A DNA stretch of 10,795 bases from an uncultured Terriglobales bacterium. GTDB taxonomy: Bacteria > Acidobacteriota > Terriglobia > Terriglobales > Acidobacteriaceae. Made by a program: the position numbers and the translations under genes. Shown in pieces: positions 1 through 6,133 of this stretch. Numbering within the stretch: the first letter of the stretch is position 1; every line of letters begins with the position of its first letter. The notes under the pieces were generated by a model. It made no database searches. It saw only the letters and a program-made list of their open reading frames with translations, and had not been told where the DNA came from. The stretch spans positions 1-10,795 of the forward strand of contig CATPBY010000437.1 in assembly GCA_955652845.1 (NCBI GenBank). The letters are read 5' to 3'.

Positions 1-205
1 CTTGCGTTTGTAAGAAGCACTCGCAGCGGGCAACTCGCCTTTCGTTGCCCGACACCACATCCTTCCATCCGCTGCCCCCGCACATCGGGCAACTCTGTGG
101 TTGCTCAATTGGCTTGGCTGCTGCATTTTTGCGCGTAGCAGTCCCAGCAAGTTCCCCACTGTGTGAGGCCAGACTGCGGATGAACTGAACATTCTTCTCT
201 TCCAT
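1..205 (-). CDS. Zinc-ribbon protein, helicase-loader/replisome-like (N-terminal part only)
   Basis: This is a partial gene: 68 codons are visible and the frame stays open to the left edge. Reading from the ATG at 205-203 gives a roughly 38-residue polar lead, then CPMCGGSGWKDV at residues 39-50 and RCEC at 60-63. C39, C42, C61 and C63 form a C-x2-C ... C-x-C zinc ribbon. From family knowledge, this ribbon is common at the start of DnaC/IstB-like helicase loaders and related phage-type replication proteins; the diagnostic ATPase part would lie outside the window, so the function is inferred. The first 101 bases overlap the upstream gene in another frame. The ATG is the only ordinary start in the visible frame ahead of the ribbon, with a purine-rich stretch (AAGAAAG) before it. 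The alternative is that this is the continuation of the upstream gene after a frameshift near the A5 run at 125-129. Confidence 0.5.
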   Translation of the reverse strand, partial: MEEKNVQFIRSLASHSGELAGTATRKNAAAKPIEQPQSCPMCGGSGWKDVVSGNERRVARCECFLQTQ

Positions 206-635
206 TTTCTTTCTTAAGTGTACCTTCAAAATCTAGATAAGAAGTCCTGTTGTCATCTGTGGATTTTGAGGATTTACTTCTCCTTCTGTGGAATTTTAGT
301 ACCTGCTCATTGTAGATCTCTACCAGCGTCGGGTTGTAGATCCAGACAGCATCGTCAGTTGTCGAGCCCTCGCGCTCGAACATGCGCATCAGCGGAGCAG
401 ATTCTTTCTCGAAGTACTGCCGCGTGCGCGCATTCGCAAGGCGCCACAACTGCCCGTTGTCGGGCAAATATCCCGGTCGCGCTGAAATCCACGATTCAAA
501 CAACAGGTTCAAATACCAGGCCTGCTGAAAATCTTTCAAATCTCTGTAGCGGAAGTCCCCCACGAGGCGGTGAATATAAAACGGAAACCATTCTCGGATT
601 TGATTGCGGCGGGAACTCACGAGTCCAGAGACCAT
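105..635 (-). CDS. DUF1376-like replication-associated protein with C-terminal zinc finger
   Basis: The 176-residue product resembles DUF1376-type proteins, often found in phage or replication modules next to helicase loaders. Residues 16-118 carry the pattern: WFPFYIHRLVGDFRY (16-30), a helix with AWYLNLLFESW (39-49), PGYLPDN (54-60), then LVEIYNEQVLKFHRRR (104-119). After a Ser/Lys-rich, probably disordered linker (120-146) comes a compact zinc-finger pattern: C149-x2-H152, then C163-x2-C166 in WGTCWDCYA. The assignment rests on recalled family patterns and is moderate; the molecular role is unknown. The start is uncertain: the ATG at 635 has no convincing ribosome-binding site, and a GTG at residue 6 is an alternative. 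The next gene starts inside this one. Codons and bases around 185-300 are AT-rich compared with the rest of the window, which fits acquisition by transfer. Confidence 0.6.
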   Translation of the reverse strand: MVSGLVSSRRNQIREWFPFYIHRLVGDFRYRDLKDFQQAWYLNLLFESWISARPGYLPDNGQLWRLANARTRQYFEKESAPLMRMFEREGSTTDDAVWIYNPTLVEIYNEQVLKFHRRRSKSSKSTDDNRTSYLDFEGTLKKENGREECSVHPQSGLTQWGTCWDCYAQKCSSQAN

Positions 636-769
636 TTAATTTTTTGTTGCCTGAACTTTGCGGGAGAAGCGCGCCGGGCGCAAGCGGAAAAGTCGGCTCC
701 GCTGTGTACATGTTGTGAAGATGTGGGACAGACTGTGGAGGACGGAGGAAAACGAGGATGGAGAGAACT

Positions 770-784
770 GAACGCGTTCGAACG
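770..784. repeat. Compound short palindrome GAACGCGTTCGAACG
   Basis: Two perfect 10-base palindromes share five bases: GAACGCGTTC (770-779) and CGTTCGAACG (775-784). They lie in the 211-base spacer upstream of the minus-strand gene at 635 and downstream of the LysR stop. No other clear signal was found in 636-846. It could be an operator for the replication-like pair, but the spacing matches no repressor site I can name, so this is descriptive only. Confidence 0.3.
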
Positions 785-846
785 GCAGCCCAATTGTTAC
801 TGCGAAGAAACGCGAACAACTGCGGCATTCCCTAAGAGAATCTTGC

Positions 847-1782
847 TTATTGATTACGTCGCCGCTTGGTGCGCCGAGAATCGGTGGAGGAGCCATCCTG
901 ATTGGCAGCCTGGCGAACAATTTGCAGAAATGCCTGCGCCTCGGACCGCAGCGGACGATGACGAGGATGAATCACGTCGAGGCTTCGCCGTAACGGTTCG
1001 GCGTCCGCAATCTTGATGGAAATAAGTTTGTGCAACTGAAGCTCGCGTCCCACCGCGAGTTGCGGCAGAAATGCCAAGCCAAGCCCGCGCTCCACCATTT
1101 TCTTGGCCGTCTCAATCGAATCAACCTCAAACGTCACATTGGGGACCAGGCCGGCGGTCCTAAAAAGGCTGTGGGTAAGCGTCCAGTCGCTCGAACCCCG
1201 TTCGTAAAATATTAGCGGCCAGTTGGCAACAATCTCCAATCGTGCATGCTTGGAATGCACGGGGCGCTGGCTCGAGTGCGCCACCAGCAACAGCGGGTCA
1301 TCCCGCAGGCTCAGAGTTTCGACCTCGGGATGGTGAAGGGACCGGGCCAACCCAATCTCCGCCTCCTCGCCCAGGACCATTTCGAGCACCTCCTTCGAAT
1401 GCCCGGAACGGATACTTACCGTAACATTAGGGTGGACACGTTGAAAGTGCTTCAGCACATCCGGCAGGAAGTAAACGGAAATGGAAAGAGCCGCAGCGAT
1501 CTGGAGAGGTCCTCCGCTGCCGGGTTGCTGCTCATGGACCGCCTGCCGGGCGAGTGCCGCTGTGCGCAAAAGTTGCTCAGCATAGGGTCGCAGCGTTCGC
1601 CCTGCTTCTGAAAGAGTCAGCCCTCCACGGGATCGCGCAAACAAGGAGATGCCAAGAGATTCTTCGAGCGCCTTGATGCGAGCACTCACCGCCGGCTGGC
1701 TTATGCGCAGTGCTTCCGCGGCGCGATGAAATCCCCCGAAAGTCGCCACCGCAAGGAAGGTTTCTATTTGATCGATTTCCAT
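847..1782 (-). CDS. LysR-type transcriptional regulator, divergent from aceBA
   Basis: At 311 residues this is a standard-length LysR family activator/repressor. The N-terminal winged helix-turn-helix covers residues 1-60: IETFLAVATFGGFHRAAEAL, SQPAVSARIKALEESLG (28-44), LFARSRGGLTLSEAGRTL (48-65). The linker helix follows to about 90, and the effector-binding domain (two periplasmic-binding-type lobes) spans about 92-290, with the usual late motif MVERGLGLAFLPQLAV (229-244). The C-terminus ends in a basic tail, TDSRRTKRRRNQ. The gene faces the malate synthase-isocitrate lyase operon across a 334-base spacer with two dyad-symmetric sites, the classical layout for a LysR protein that controls its neighbour and itself. 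Control of the glyoxylate shunt is therefore inferred from position, not from sequence; the effector is unknown. The ATG at 1782 starts directly at the conserved N-terminus, with only a weak ribosome-binding site (AAAAG). Confidence 0.92.
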   Translation of the reverse strand: MEIDQIETFLAVATFGGFHRAAEALRISQPAVSARIKALEESLGISLFARSRGGLTLSEAGRTLRPYAEQLLRTAALARQAVHEQQPGSGGPLQIAAALSISVYFLPDVLKHFQRVHPNVTVSIRSGHSKEVLEMVLGEEAEIGLARSLHHPEVETLSLRDDPLLLVAHSSQRPVHSKHARLEIVANWPLIFYERGSSDWTLTHSLFRTAGLVPNVTFEVDSIETAKKMVERGLGLAFLPQLAVGRELQLHKLISIKIADAEPLRRSLDVIHPRHRPLRSEAQAFLQIVRQAANQDGSSTDSRRTKRRRNQ

Positions 1783-1854
1783 AGGTCGAGCTTTTCTGGC
1801 TAACCCACTCCGGTCTGGCCTGACAATACCCCGTTATCGTGGTGCCACCTGCGA

Positions 1855-1870
1855 TCATAATTGGTTATCA
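1855..1870. promoter_or_regulatory. Operator candidate, dyad TCATAA-N4-TTATCA
   Basis: ATAA and TTAT arms are separated by TTGG, with a matching outer T and A (T-x-ATAA-N4-TTAT-x-A). The site lies between the divergent LysR gene and aceB. Its left part overlaps a minus-strand TATGAT (1854-1859), a good -10 hexamer for the LysR gene with an mRNA start about 65 bases before its ATG, though no matching -35 was found. A regulator bound here would plausibly autoregulate the LysR gene. Its centre is about 30 bases, close to three helical turns, from the 1883-1901 palindrome. Confidence 0.4.
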
Positions 1871-1882
1871 GGCCGATAGAAA

Positions 1883-1901
1883 CAATCAGTTTGACTGATT
1901 G
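1883..1901. promoter_or_regulatory. LysR-box candidate: 19-base near-perfect palindrome
   Basis: CAATCAGT-TTG-ACTGATTG has two perfect 8-base arms around a 3-base centre. Inside it, TCAGTTTGACTGA (1886-1898) satisfies the T-N11-A rule known for LysR-family recognition sites. It sits in the spacer between the LysR gene and the aceBA operon and overlaps a TTGACT -35 candidate at 1891-1896. The symmetry is seen directly; binding by the neighbouring regulator is inferred. A hairpin terminator is unlikely, as no T-run follows and neither flanking gene ends here. Confidence 0.55.
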
Positions 1902-1919
1902 AGGCACTTGAACCAGAAT
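1891..1919 (+). promoter_or_regulatory. Sigma70-like promoter candidate for aceBA
   Basis: TTGACT (1891-1896) and CAGAAT (1914-1919) are 17 bases apart: 5 of 6 and 4 of 6 matches to consensus. The -35 lies inside the 19-base palindrome, so regulator binding would directly affect polymerase access. Transcription from here would give aceB an approximately 190-base leader containing the small ORF at 2043-2093. Other parts of the spacer (1920-2040) show no clear signal to me. Confidence 0.4.
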
Positions 1920-2042
1920 CCTGTTCGCGGCTTAGCTATGGCGCGCGGCTGGAACGCGCACCCTCCCTGCTCTTTCCCCGCTTCCGACCTGGGAAGTTGT
2001 GTGCCAGATTTCGGATAAGGTGACAAAAATTGGCAGGAGACT

Positions 2043-2093
2043 ATGGCGACTTTGCAACCCCAGCGGTCGCGTGCACATCTTTTGCGGCTGTAG
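2043..2093 (+). CDS. 16-residue leader ORF upstream of aceB
   Basis: ATG at 2043 opens a 16-codon frame, MATLQPQRSRAHLLRL, closed by TAG at 2091-2093, 23 bases before the aceB start and in a different frame from it. GGCAGGAG ends five bases before the ATG, a better Shine-Dalgarno match than the one before aceB itself. The placement in a long 5' leader and the tiny size suggest a regulatory leader peptide or translational coupling device. The peptide has three Arg codons and four Leu codons but no run of one amino acid as in classic attenuators, and no attenuator hairpin was recognised. Expression is unproven; a chance ORF remains possible. Confidence 0.35.
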   Translation: MATLQPQRSRAHLLRL

Positions 2094-2116
2094 ATTGACG
2101 CAGGACTGGGAAACAT

Positions 2117-3700
2117 ATGGCTATTTCGCTTGCTGACGCCAGTGCCGCCAGAGGTTTCAGAGTCAATTATCCACCCGCTGGTCTGTCCAGTGAACATGAC
2201 CTCGCGCCGGGATTCACAAAGTTTCTGGCTCCATTGCACGAGCGCTTTGCGCCCCGTCAGCAGAGTCTCATTGCGGAGCGCAGGAAAGTACTTGAAGAGG
2301 CACAAGCAGGGCATCAGCCGTCCCATCGCTACCCCTCCTCCCAGGTGCGCAACGGGTGGCGAATCGAATTGCCGGAATGGTGCCAGGACCAGCGCAACCA
2401 GATGACAGGCCCGGCAGACGATGCCGAACTGGTAGTGAAGATGCTCAATTCGGGAGCGCCAGGCGTGATGCTCGACCTCGAAGATTCGATGGTGAATGAG
2501 TGGGAGCACCAGCGGCTGGGCGTGGAAAACATATTGTCGGCGTTGCGCGGCTCTCTCACATACTTCGACCAGAAAAAGGACAAGTTGGTGACGATTAAAC
2601 CCAGTCCAACGGTCCTCTGGATACGGCCGCGCGGATTGCACATCCAGCAGGGTGGAATCGTCGGGCGCGCGATGACCCCGGCGCCGCTGTTTGATATAGC
2701 CAGCATTGCCTACCGCATTGACCCGGCAGAACTGAAGCATCCGCTCTGCTTTTATATTCCGAAGTCTGAGTCAGCGGATGAGGCGTTGTGGTGGCGCGAT
2801 CTGTTCCAGGCGATCTCGGAAGCGCGGGGGTGGCCGCGGAATTACATCAAATGCATGGCTCTGGTGGAGTCTCATCCGCTGGCTTTCCAGATGGAAGAGT
2901 TTCTCTACAACCTGCGCGATCACATCCTCGGATTGAACCTGGGGCGCTGGGACTACATGGCCAGCCTGATTCATTTCAATTTGAATGATCCTGAGTGGGT
3001 GCTGCCCGATCGCAACACGATTCCGCACGACGTGTCCTTCTTTCAAAGACTGCGTGAGTTGATGCCTGAAATCTGTCACAAGCGTGGCGTGTTGGCCATC
3101 GGCGGGATGACTGCATTGTTTCCCAGCCGCGAAGATCCTGAACTGAATACGCGGGCCTTGTCTGTGTTACAGCAGGACAAAAAGAATGAGGCTGACTCGC
3201 TGATGGATGGGGCATGGACGGGACATCCCGATCAGAACCAGATTGCGATCGAACAGTTTCCGTTTCCTAATCAGATTCAGTCGCGCAGGCCTCATGCGGA
3301 GCGTTATCCGGAATTGCGGCCGGCCCCAAAGGCAGTAGGCCGCCACACACTTGCCGGAACGCGGGCAGCGGTGAAAACCGTGATCCGCTACCGCAACGGG
3401 GTGCTTCATGGCAAAGGGGCCAGCCTGCTCGATGGCTACATGGAAGATCTCGCCACCGATCGAATTTACCGGCTCATGATCGCACAACGCATGCGGCACC
3501 GGGACAGCGTCGCGGTAAGCGATGACTCAGGAAAGATCGTAAAGCACTCCCCTGAATTGATCAGTCAGCTGTTTGATGAGGAAATGGAGAAGCTTCTGGC
3601 GGCCCCCAACGGGACGGATTCTGGCACAGTCGAAACTTTTCGCGAGGCACGACGGGTTTGTGAAGCAATGGTGTTGAACGGGGAGTTTGATCCGGTTTAA
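2117..3700 (+). CDS. aceB: Malate synthase A
   Basis: Condenses glyoxylate with acetyl-CoA to malate, the second step of the glyoxylate bypass; cytosolic, magnesium-dependent. The 527-residue length fits the A-type enzyme. Visible motifs: VMLDLEDS (117-124), VLWIRPRGLH (166-175) with the conserved RPRG arginine, the family signature RDHILGLNLGRWDYMA (267-282), GGMTALFPSREDPE (329-342), DGAWTGHP (364-371) carrying the conserved Asp of this region, and the C-terminal YMEDLATDRIYRLMIAQRMRH (441-461). Several positions depart from the forms I recall: Ala instead of Phe/Tyr ends the signature, MALVES replaces the usual LIET segment, and GAWTGHP replaces GTWVAHP, so it is a divergent subgroup, but the core is intact. 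The start ATG has AGGA 11 bases upstream. aceA follows after 26 bases, so the two are co-transcribed. A LysR gene lies divergently upstream. Confidence 0.93.
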   Translation: MAISLADASAARGFRVNYPPAGLSSEHDLAPGFTKFLAPLHERFAPRQQSLIAERRKVLEEAQAGHQPSHRYPSSQVRNGWRIELPEWCQDQRNQMTGPADDAELVVKMLNSGAPGVMLDLEDSMVNEWEHQRLGVENILSALRGSLTYFDQKKDKLVTIKPSPTVLWIRPRGLHIQQGGIVGRAMTPAPLFDIASIAYRIDPAELKHPLCFYIPKSESADEALWWRDLFQAISEARGWPRNYIKCMALVESHPLAFQMEEFLYNLRDHILGLNLGRWDYMASLIHFNLNDPEWVLPDRNTIPHDVSFFQRLRELMPEICHKRGVLAIGGMTALFPSREDPELNTRALSVLQQDKKNEADSLMDGAWTGHPDQNQIAIEQFPFPNQIQSRRPHAERYPELRPAPKAVGRHTLAGTRAAVKTVIRYRNGVLHGKGASLLDGYMEDLATDRIYRLMIAQRMRHRDSVAVSDDSGKIVKHSPELISQLFDEEMEKLLAAPNGTDSGTVETFREARRVCEAMVLNGEFDPV

Positions 3701-3726
3701 GCGGTAATTGATAAAAGGGGAAAAAC

Positions 3727-5067
3727 ATGGCAACCAATGGAAAAAGTTCAGGACAAATGATGGACTGGTCTTCAAACCCCCGCTGGGCCGGGATAACCCG
3801 ACCTTACAGTCCAGAAGATGTTCAACGCTTGCGAGGCTCGCTTCATATTGAACACACGCTGGCTCAACAAGGGGCCGAGCGGCTTTGGAACCTGCTGCAC
3901 ACCGAGCCTTATGTCGCTGCCCTGGGGGCGATGACCGGCAACCAGGCAATCCAACAGGTAAACGCCGGATTGCAGGCGATCTACGTAAGTGGATGGCAGG
4001 CCGCCGCCGATGCCAATGATGCGGGACAGATGTATCCCGATCAGAGCCTTTACCCGGCTGACAGCGTGCCGAATCTTGTGCGCCGCATTAATCAGGCTTT
4101 GATGCGTGCCGATCAGATTCATCACGCTGAAGGGCAGAATGGTATCCATTGGTTTGCCCCTCTGATTGCCGATGCCGAAGCCGGTTTCGGCGGCAATCTG
4201 AACGCCTTCGAGTTGATGAAGGCAATGATCGAAGCGGGCGCGGCTTGCGTGCATTTCGAAGATCAGCTTTCTTCCGCCAAAAAGTGCGGACACCTGGGCG
4301 GCAAAGTTCTCGTGCCGACCGTGGAAGCGATTCAAAAATTGGTCGCGGCCCGGCTGGCTGCCGACGTGATGGGTGTCCCAACGCTCATCCTGGCGCGAAC
4401 TGACGCCAACAGCGCGCATCTGCTGACCAGCGATATCGATCCCCGCGACCGTCAGTTCCTGACGGGCGACAGAACCCCTGAGGGCTTTTATTGCATCCAT
4501 GGCGGGCTGGAGTCGGCCATTGCGCGCGCTATCTCTTATGCGCCTTATGTGGATCTGCTGTGGTGTGAGACTTCAGAACCCAACCTGGATGAAGCCCGGC
4601 GCTTCGCCGCTGCCGTGCATGCGAAGTTTCCGGGCAAGATGCTGGCCTATAACTGCTCGCCATCCTTTAACTGGAAGAAGAAGCTGGACGATGCCACGAT
4701 CGCCCGCTTCCAGAAAGATCTTGCCGCCATGGGTTACAGATTCCAGTTCATCACCCTGGCCGGTTTCCATTCTCTAAACTTGAGCATGTTCGAACTGGCC
4801 CGGGGGTACGGGCGCAGCGGAATGACCGCGTACGCCCAGTTGCAGGAGCAGGAGTTCAGCAACGCTGACCATTCTGGATATCAAGGTGTAAAACACCAGC
4901 GATTTGTGGGTACCGGCTACTTCGACATGGTGACGCAGGTTATCGCGGGTGGAAACTCGTCTACGACCGCGCTGGCCGGATCGACTGAGGCGGAACAGTT
5001 CAGTTCGACCAGCATCGCGCTACCCGAAGTATCGTCCGAGAATGCTCTGCCAATCTCCGGGAAATAG
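3727..5067 (+). CDS. aceA: Isocitrate lyase
   Basis: Cleaves isocitrate to succinate and glyoxylate, the entry step of the glyoxylate shunt, bypassing the CO2-releasing TCA steps; cytosolic homotetramer in the family. The 446 residues match the usual bacterial length. The active-site loop KKCGH is at 185-189 with catalytic C187. Other landmarks: YVSGWQ (86-91), the Mg-site segment IADAEAGFGG (147-156), VHFEDQ (175-180), LARTDA (222-227), WCETSEP (279-285), and NCSPSFNW (309-316), which binds substrate. All key residues look intact. AAGGGG lies seven bases before the ATG, a strong ribosome-binding site. It is the second gene of the aceBA operon, ending at a rho-independent terminator 29 bases after the stop. 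No aceK follows. The last 40 residues are Ser/Thr/Glu-rich and probably flexible. Confidence 0.97.
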   Translation: MATNGKSSGQMMDWSSNPRWAGITRPYSPEDVQRLRGSLHIEHTLAQQGAERLWNLLHTEPYVAALGAMTGNQAIQQVNAGLQAIYVSGWQAAADANDAGQMYPDQSLYPADSVPNLVRRINQALMRADQIHHAEGQNGIHWFAPLIADAEAGFGGNLNAFELMKAMIEAGAACVHFEDQLSSAKKCGHLGGKVLVPTVEAIQKLVAARLAADVMGVPTLILARTDANSAHLLTSDIDPRDRQFLTGDRTPEGFYCIHGGLESAIARAISYAPYVDLLWCETSEPNLDEARRFAAAVHAKFPGKMLAYNCSPSFNWKKKLDDATIARFQKDLAAMGYRFQFITLAGFHSLNLSMFELARGYGRSGMTAYAQLQEQEFSNADHSGYQGVKHQRFVGTGYFDMVTQVIAGGNSSTTALAGSTEAEQFSSTSIALPEVSSENALPISGK

Positions 5068-5095
5068 CATTGGGAAGCAAAGTTTAGGCTTGACC

Positions 5096-5139
5096 GCCGC
5101 TCTCTTTCACCTCGAAACAGTGCAAGAGAGCGGCTTTTT
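5096..5139 (+). terminator. Rho-independent terminator of aceBA
   Basis: A perfect 11-base stem, GCCGCTCTCTT (5096-5106) with AAGAGAGCGGC (5124-5134), is followed by five T. Inside the loop CAC/GTG can add three pairs. It lies just after the aceA stop, so it closes the operon and insulates HU. Confidence 0.9.
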
Positions 5140-5216
5140 CATTGCAAAATCGGCCAAGAGCCAGGCGTTCGGCCAGGGCCAGACGCAAACTCGGCAACTG
5201 GCGCGGATTTCCACAG

Positions 5217-5246
5217 TTGACTTTCGCTAAGGACGGGCGCTAAATA
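5217..5246 (+). promoter_or_regulatory. Promoter candidate for the HU gene
   Basis: TTGACT (5217-5222) and TAAATA (5241-5246) are separated by 18 bases. The -35 is strong and the -10 weak (3 of 6). A start near 5253 would give a leader of about 75 bases. A terminator upstream means HU needs its own promoter, and nothing better was seen between 5140 and 5327. Confidence 0.45.
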
Positions 5247-5327
5247 GGGCCGCCAGGTTTCCTACTCAGCGCGTACATTTCTTTTCACGTCCGCGTTGGG
5301 CGCAAACGAGACCTGCCAGGAGAGAGA

Positions 5328-5609
5328 ATGAATAAAGCCGATCTCATTGACCGAATCGCAGCTGGCTGCCACATCAGTAAGGCCCAGGCAGCTACGGCTA
5401 TCGACACCAGTGTCGACAGCATCACCTCTGCTCTGAAAAAAGGAGATCGGGTGGCGCTAATTGGCTTTGGCACCTTCTCAGTCTCGCAGAGAAAAGCCCG
5501 CAATGGGCGCAATCCGCAGACCGGCGCCACCATTAAGATCGCTGCTCGCAAAGTGGCAAAATTCTCACCCGGAGCTGAGCTCCGCAAGGCAGTCAACCGC
5601 AGCAAGTAG
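5328..5609 (+). CDS. hup: HU-family DNA-binding protein
   Basis: A 93-residue histone-like HU/IHF family protein that bends and compacts DNA as a dimer. The N-terminal helical dimerisation part begins MNKADLIDRIA, and the family signature GFGTFSVSQRKARNGRNPQTG runs from 46 to 66. P63 sits in the RNPQTG turn, the tip of the DNA-embracing arm, where family members insert proline into the minor groove. The C-terminal helix FSPGAELRKAVN (79-90) is typical. The start is well supported by AGGAGAG just before the ATG. It is a single-gene unit between two strong terminators. HU versus IHF cannot be separated with certainty; the length and motif favour HU. Confidence 0.95.
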   Translation: MNKADLIDRIAAGCHISKAQAATAIDTSVDSITSALKKGDRVALIGFGTFSVSQRKARNGRNPQTGATIKIAARKVAKFSPGAELRKAVNRSK

Positions 5610-5628
5610 GACGAACTCTCAGATCTGG

Positions 5629-5656
5629 CGGCAGGGGGTCGGCCCTGCCGTTTTTT
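5629..5656 (+). terminator. Rho-independent terminator after HU
   Basis: CGGCAGGG (5629-5636) pairs perfectly with CCCTGCCG (5643-5650) across a six-base loop and is followed by six T. It starts 19 bases after the HU stop codon. Confidence 0.92.
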
Positions 5657-5765
5657 ATTGCGATCCTTACACGCGAGATTTCTCCCCTGGCGGGATGACG
5701 CATCAGAAACAACACTGGAATTCAAATTGAGCCGCTATGTTCTGAGGATCCCGTCTTCCTGTAAG

Positions 5766-5795
5766 TTGCTGAATCCTCCGGTCGTCCGTTAGAAT
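5766..5795 (+). promoter_or_regulatory. Promoter candidate for rpmE
   Basis: TTGCTG (5766-5771), an 18-base spacer and TAGAAT (5790-5795, 5 of 6 matches to the -10 consensus). The predicted start near 5802 leaves a leader of about 24 bases, too short for the long autoregulatory leaders known for some ribosomal protein genes. Confidence 0.55.
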
Positions 5796-5825
5796 CTAAA
5801 TGCTCGGAATCGAGGTCAGAGAGTC

Positions 5826-6053
5826 ATGAAAGCAGCCGTTCATCCCGCTTACAACGAAGTGCGCGTCATGTGCGCCTGTGGCAACAGCTTCGCCACCCGC
5901 TCCACCCATAAGGGTGACATACATGTGGAGATATGCTCGAATTGCCATCCTTTTTACACCGGAAAACAGAAACTGGTGGATACCGCGGGCCGCGTGGAGC
6001 GTTTCCGCCGCAAGTACGCAAAAAAGGAAGAGGCGGCTCCCGCGAAAAAGTAG
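5826..6053 (+). CDS. rpmE: 50S ribosomal protein L31, zinc-binding type
   Basis: A 75-residue L31 of the large ribosomal subunit, located at the bridge between subunits near the central protuberance. The zinc-binding (C+) form is indicated by four cysteines: C16-x-C18 in MCACGNSF and C37-x2-C40 in CSNCHPFYTGKQK. The core ends with VDTAGRVERFRRKY (51-64), typical of RpmE. A short Lys/Ala/Glu tail (65-75) is an ordinary extension. The ATG begins directly at the conserved MK..HP motif; GAGGTCAGAGAG upstream supplies a modest ribosome-binding site. A zinc-dependent L31 suggests a zinc-sparing paralogue could exist elsewhere, but none is in this window. Confidence 0.96.
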   Translation: MKAAVHPAYNEVRVMCACGNSFATRSTHKGDIHVEICSNCHPFYTGKQKLVDTAGRVERFRRKYAKKEEAAPAKK

Positions 6054-6078
6054 CCAAGTTTGCAGCGATTCCTGGCTC

Positions 6079-6106
6079 AGCCCTCGCCGATGGCGGGGGC
6101 TTCGTC
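6079..6106 (+). terminator. Probable terminator or attenuator between rpmE and dus
   Basis: AGCCCTCGCC (6079-6088) pairs with GGCGGGGGCT (6092-6101), with one G-T wobble and a three-base loop GAT. The tail TTCGTCTTG is only partly T-rich, so termination may be incomplete and some rpmE transcripts may continue into dus. Confidence 0.5.
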
Positions 6107-6133
6107 TTGTGTGACCAAGTAGAATAAGAGGCC

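Noticed and set aside
770..784. LexA/SOS box
   Set aside because: The GAAC and GTTC half-sites have two- or six-base gaps, not the four-base (GAAC-N4-GTTC) or seven-base (GTTC-N7-GTTC) spacing of known boxes.
1910..1926. GAAC-N9-GTTC inverted repeat near the aceBA -10
   Set aside because: Four-base arms with a nine-base gap are expected by chance and match no known operator type.
3772..4500. A 242-codon minus-strand open frame inside aceA
   Set aside because: It is an antisense shadow of a fully conserved isocitrate lyase with no family features of its own.
5285..5725. A 146-codon minus-strand frame over the HU gene
   Set aside because: It crosses both the HU gene and its strong terminator; the plus-strand HU signature is unambiguous.
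6120..6125. TAGAAT as a -10 element for dus
   Set aside because: The same bases run into the AAGAGG ribosome-binding site and the start would fall at the GTG; no -35 is present. Read-through from rpmE is at least as likely.
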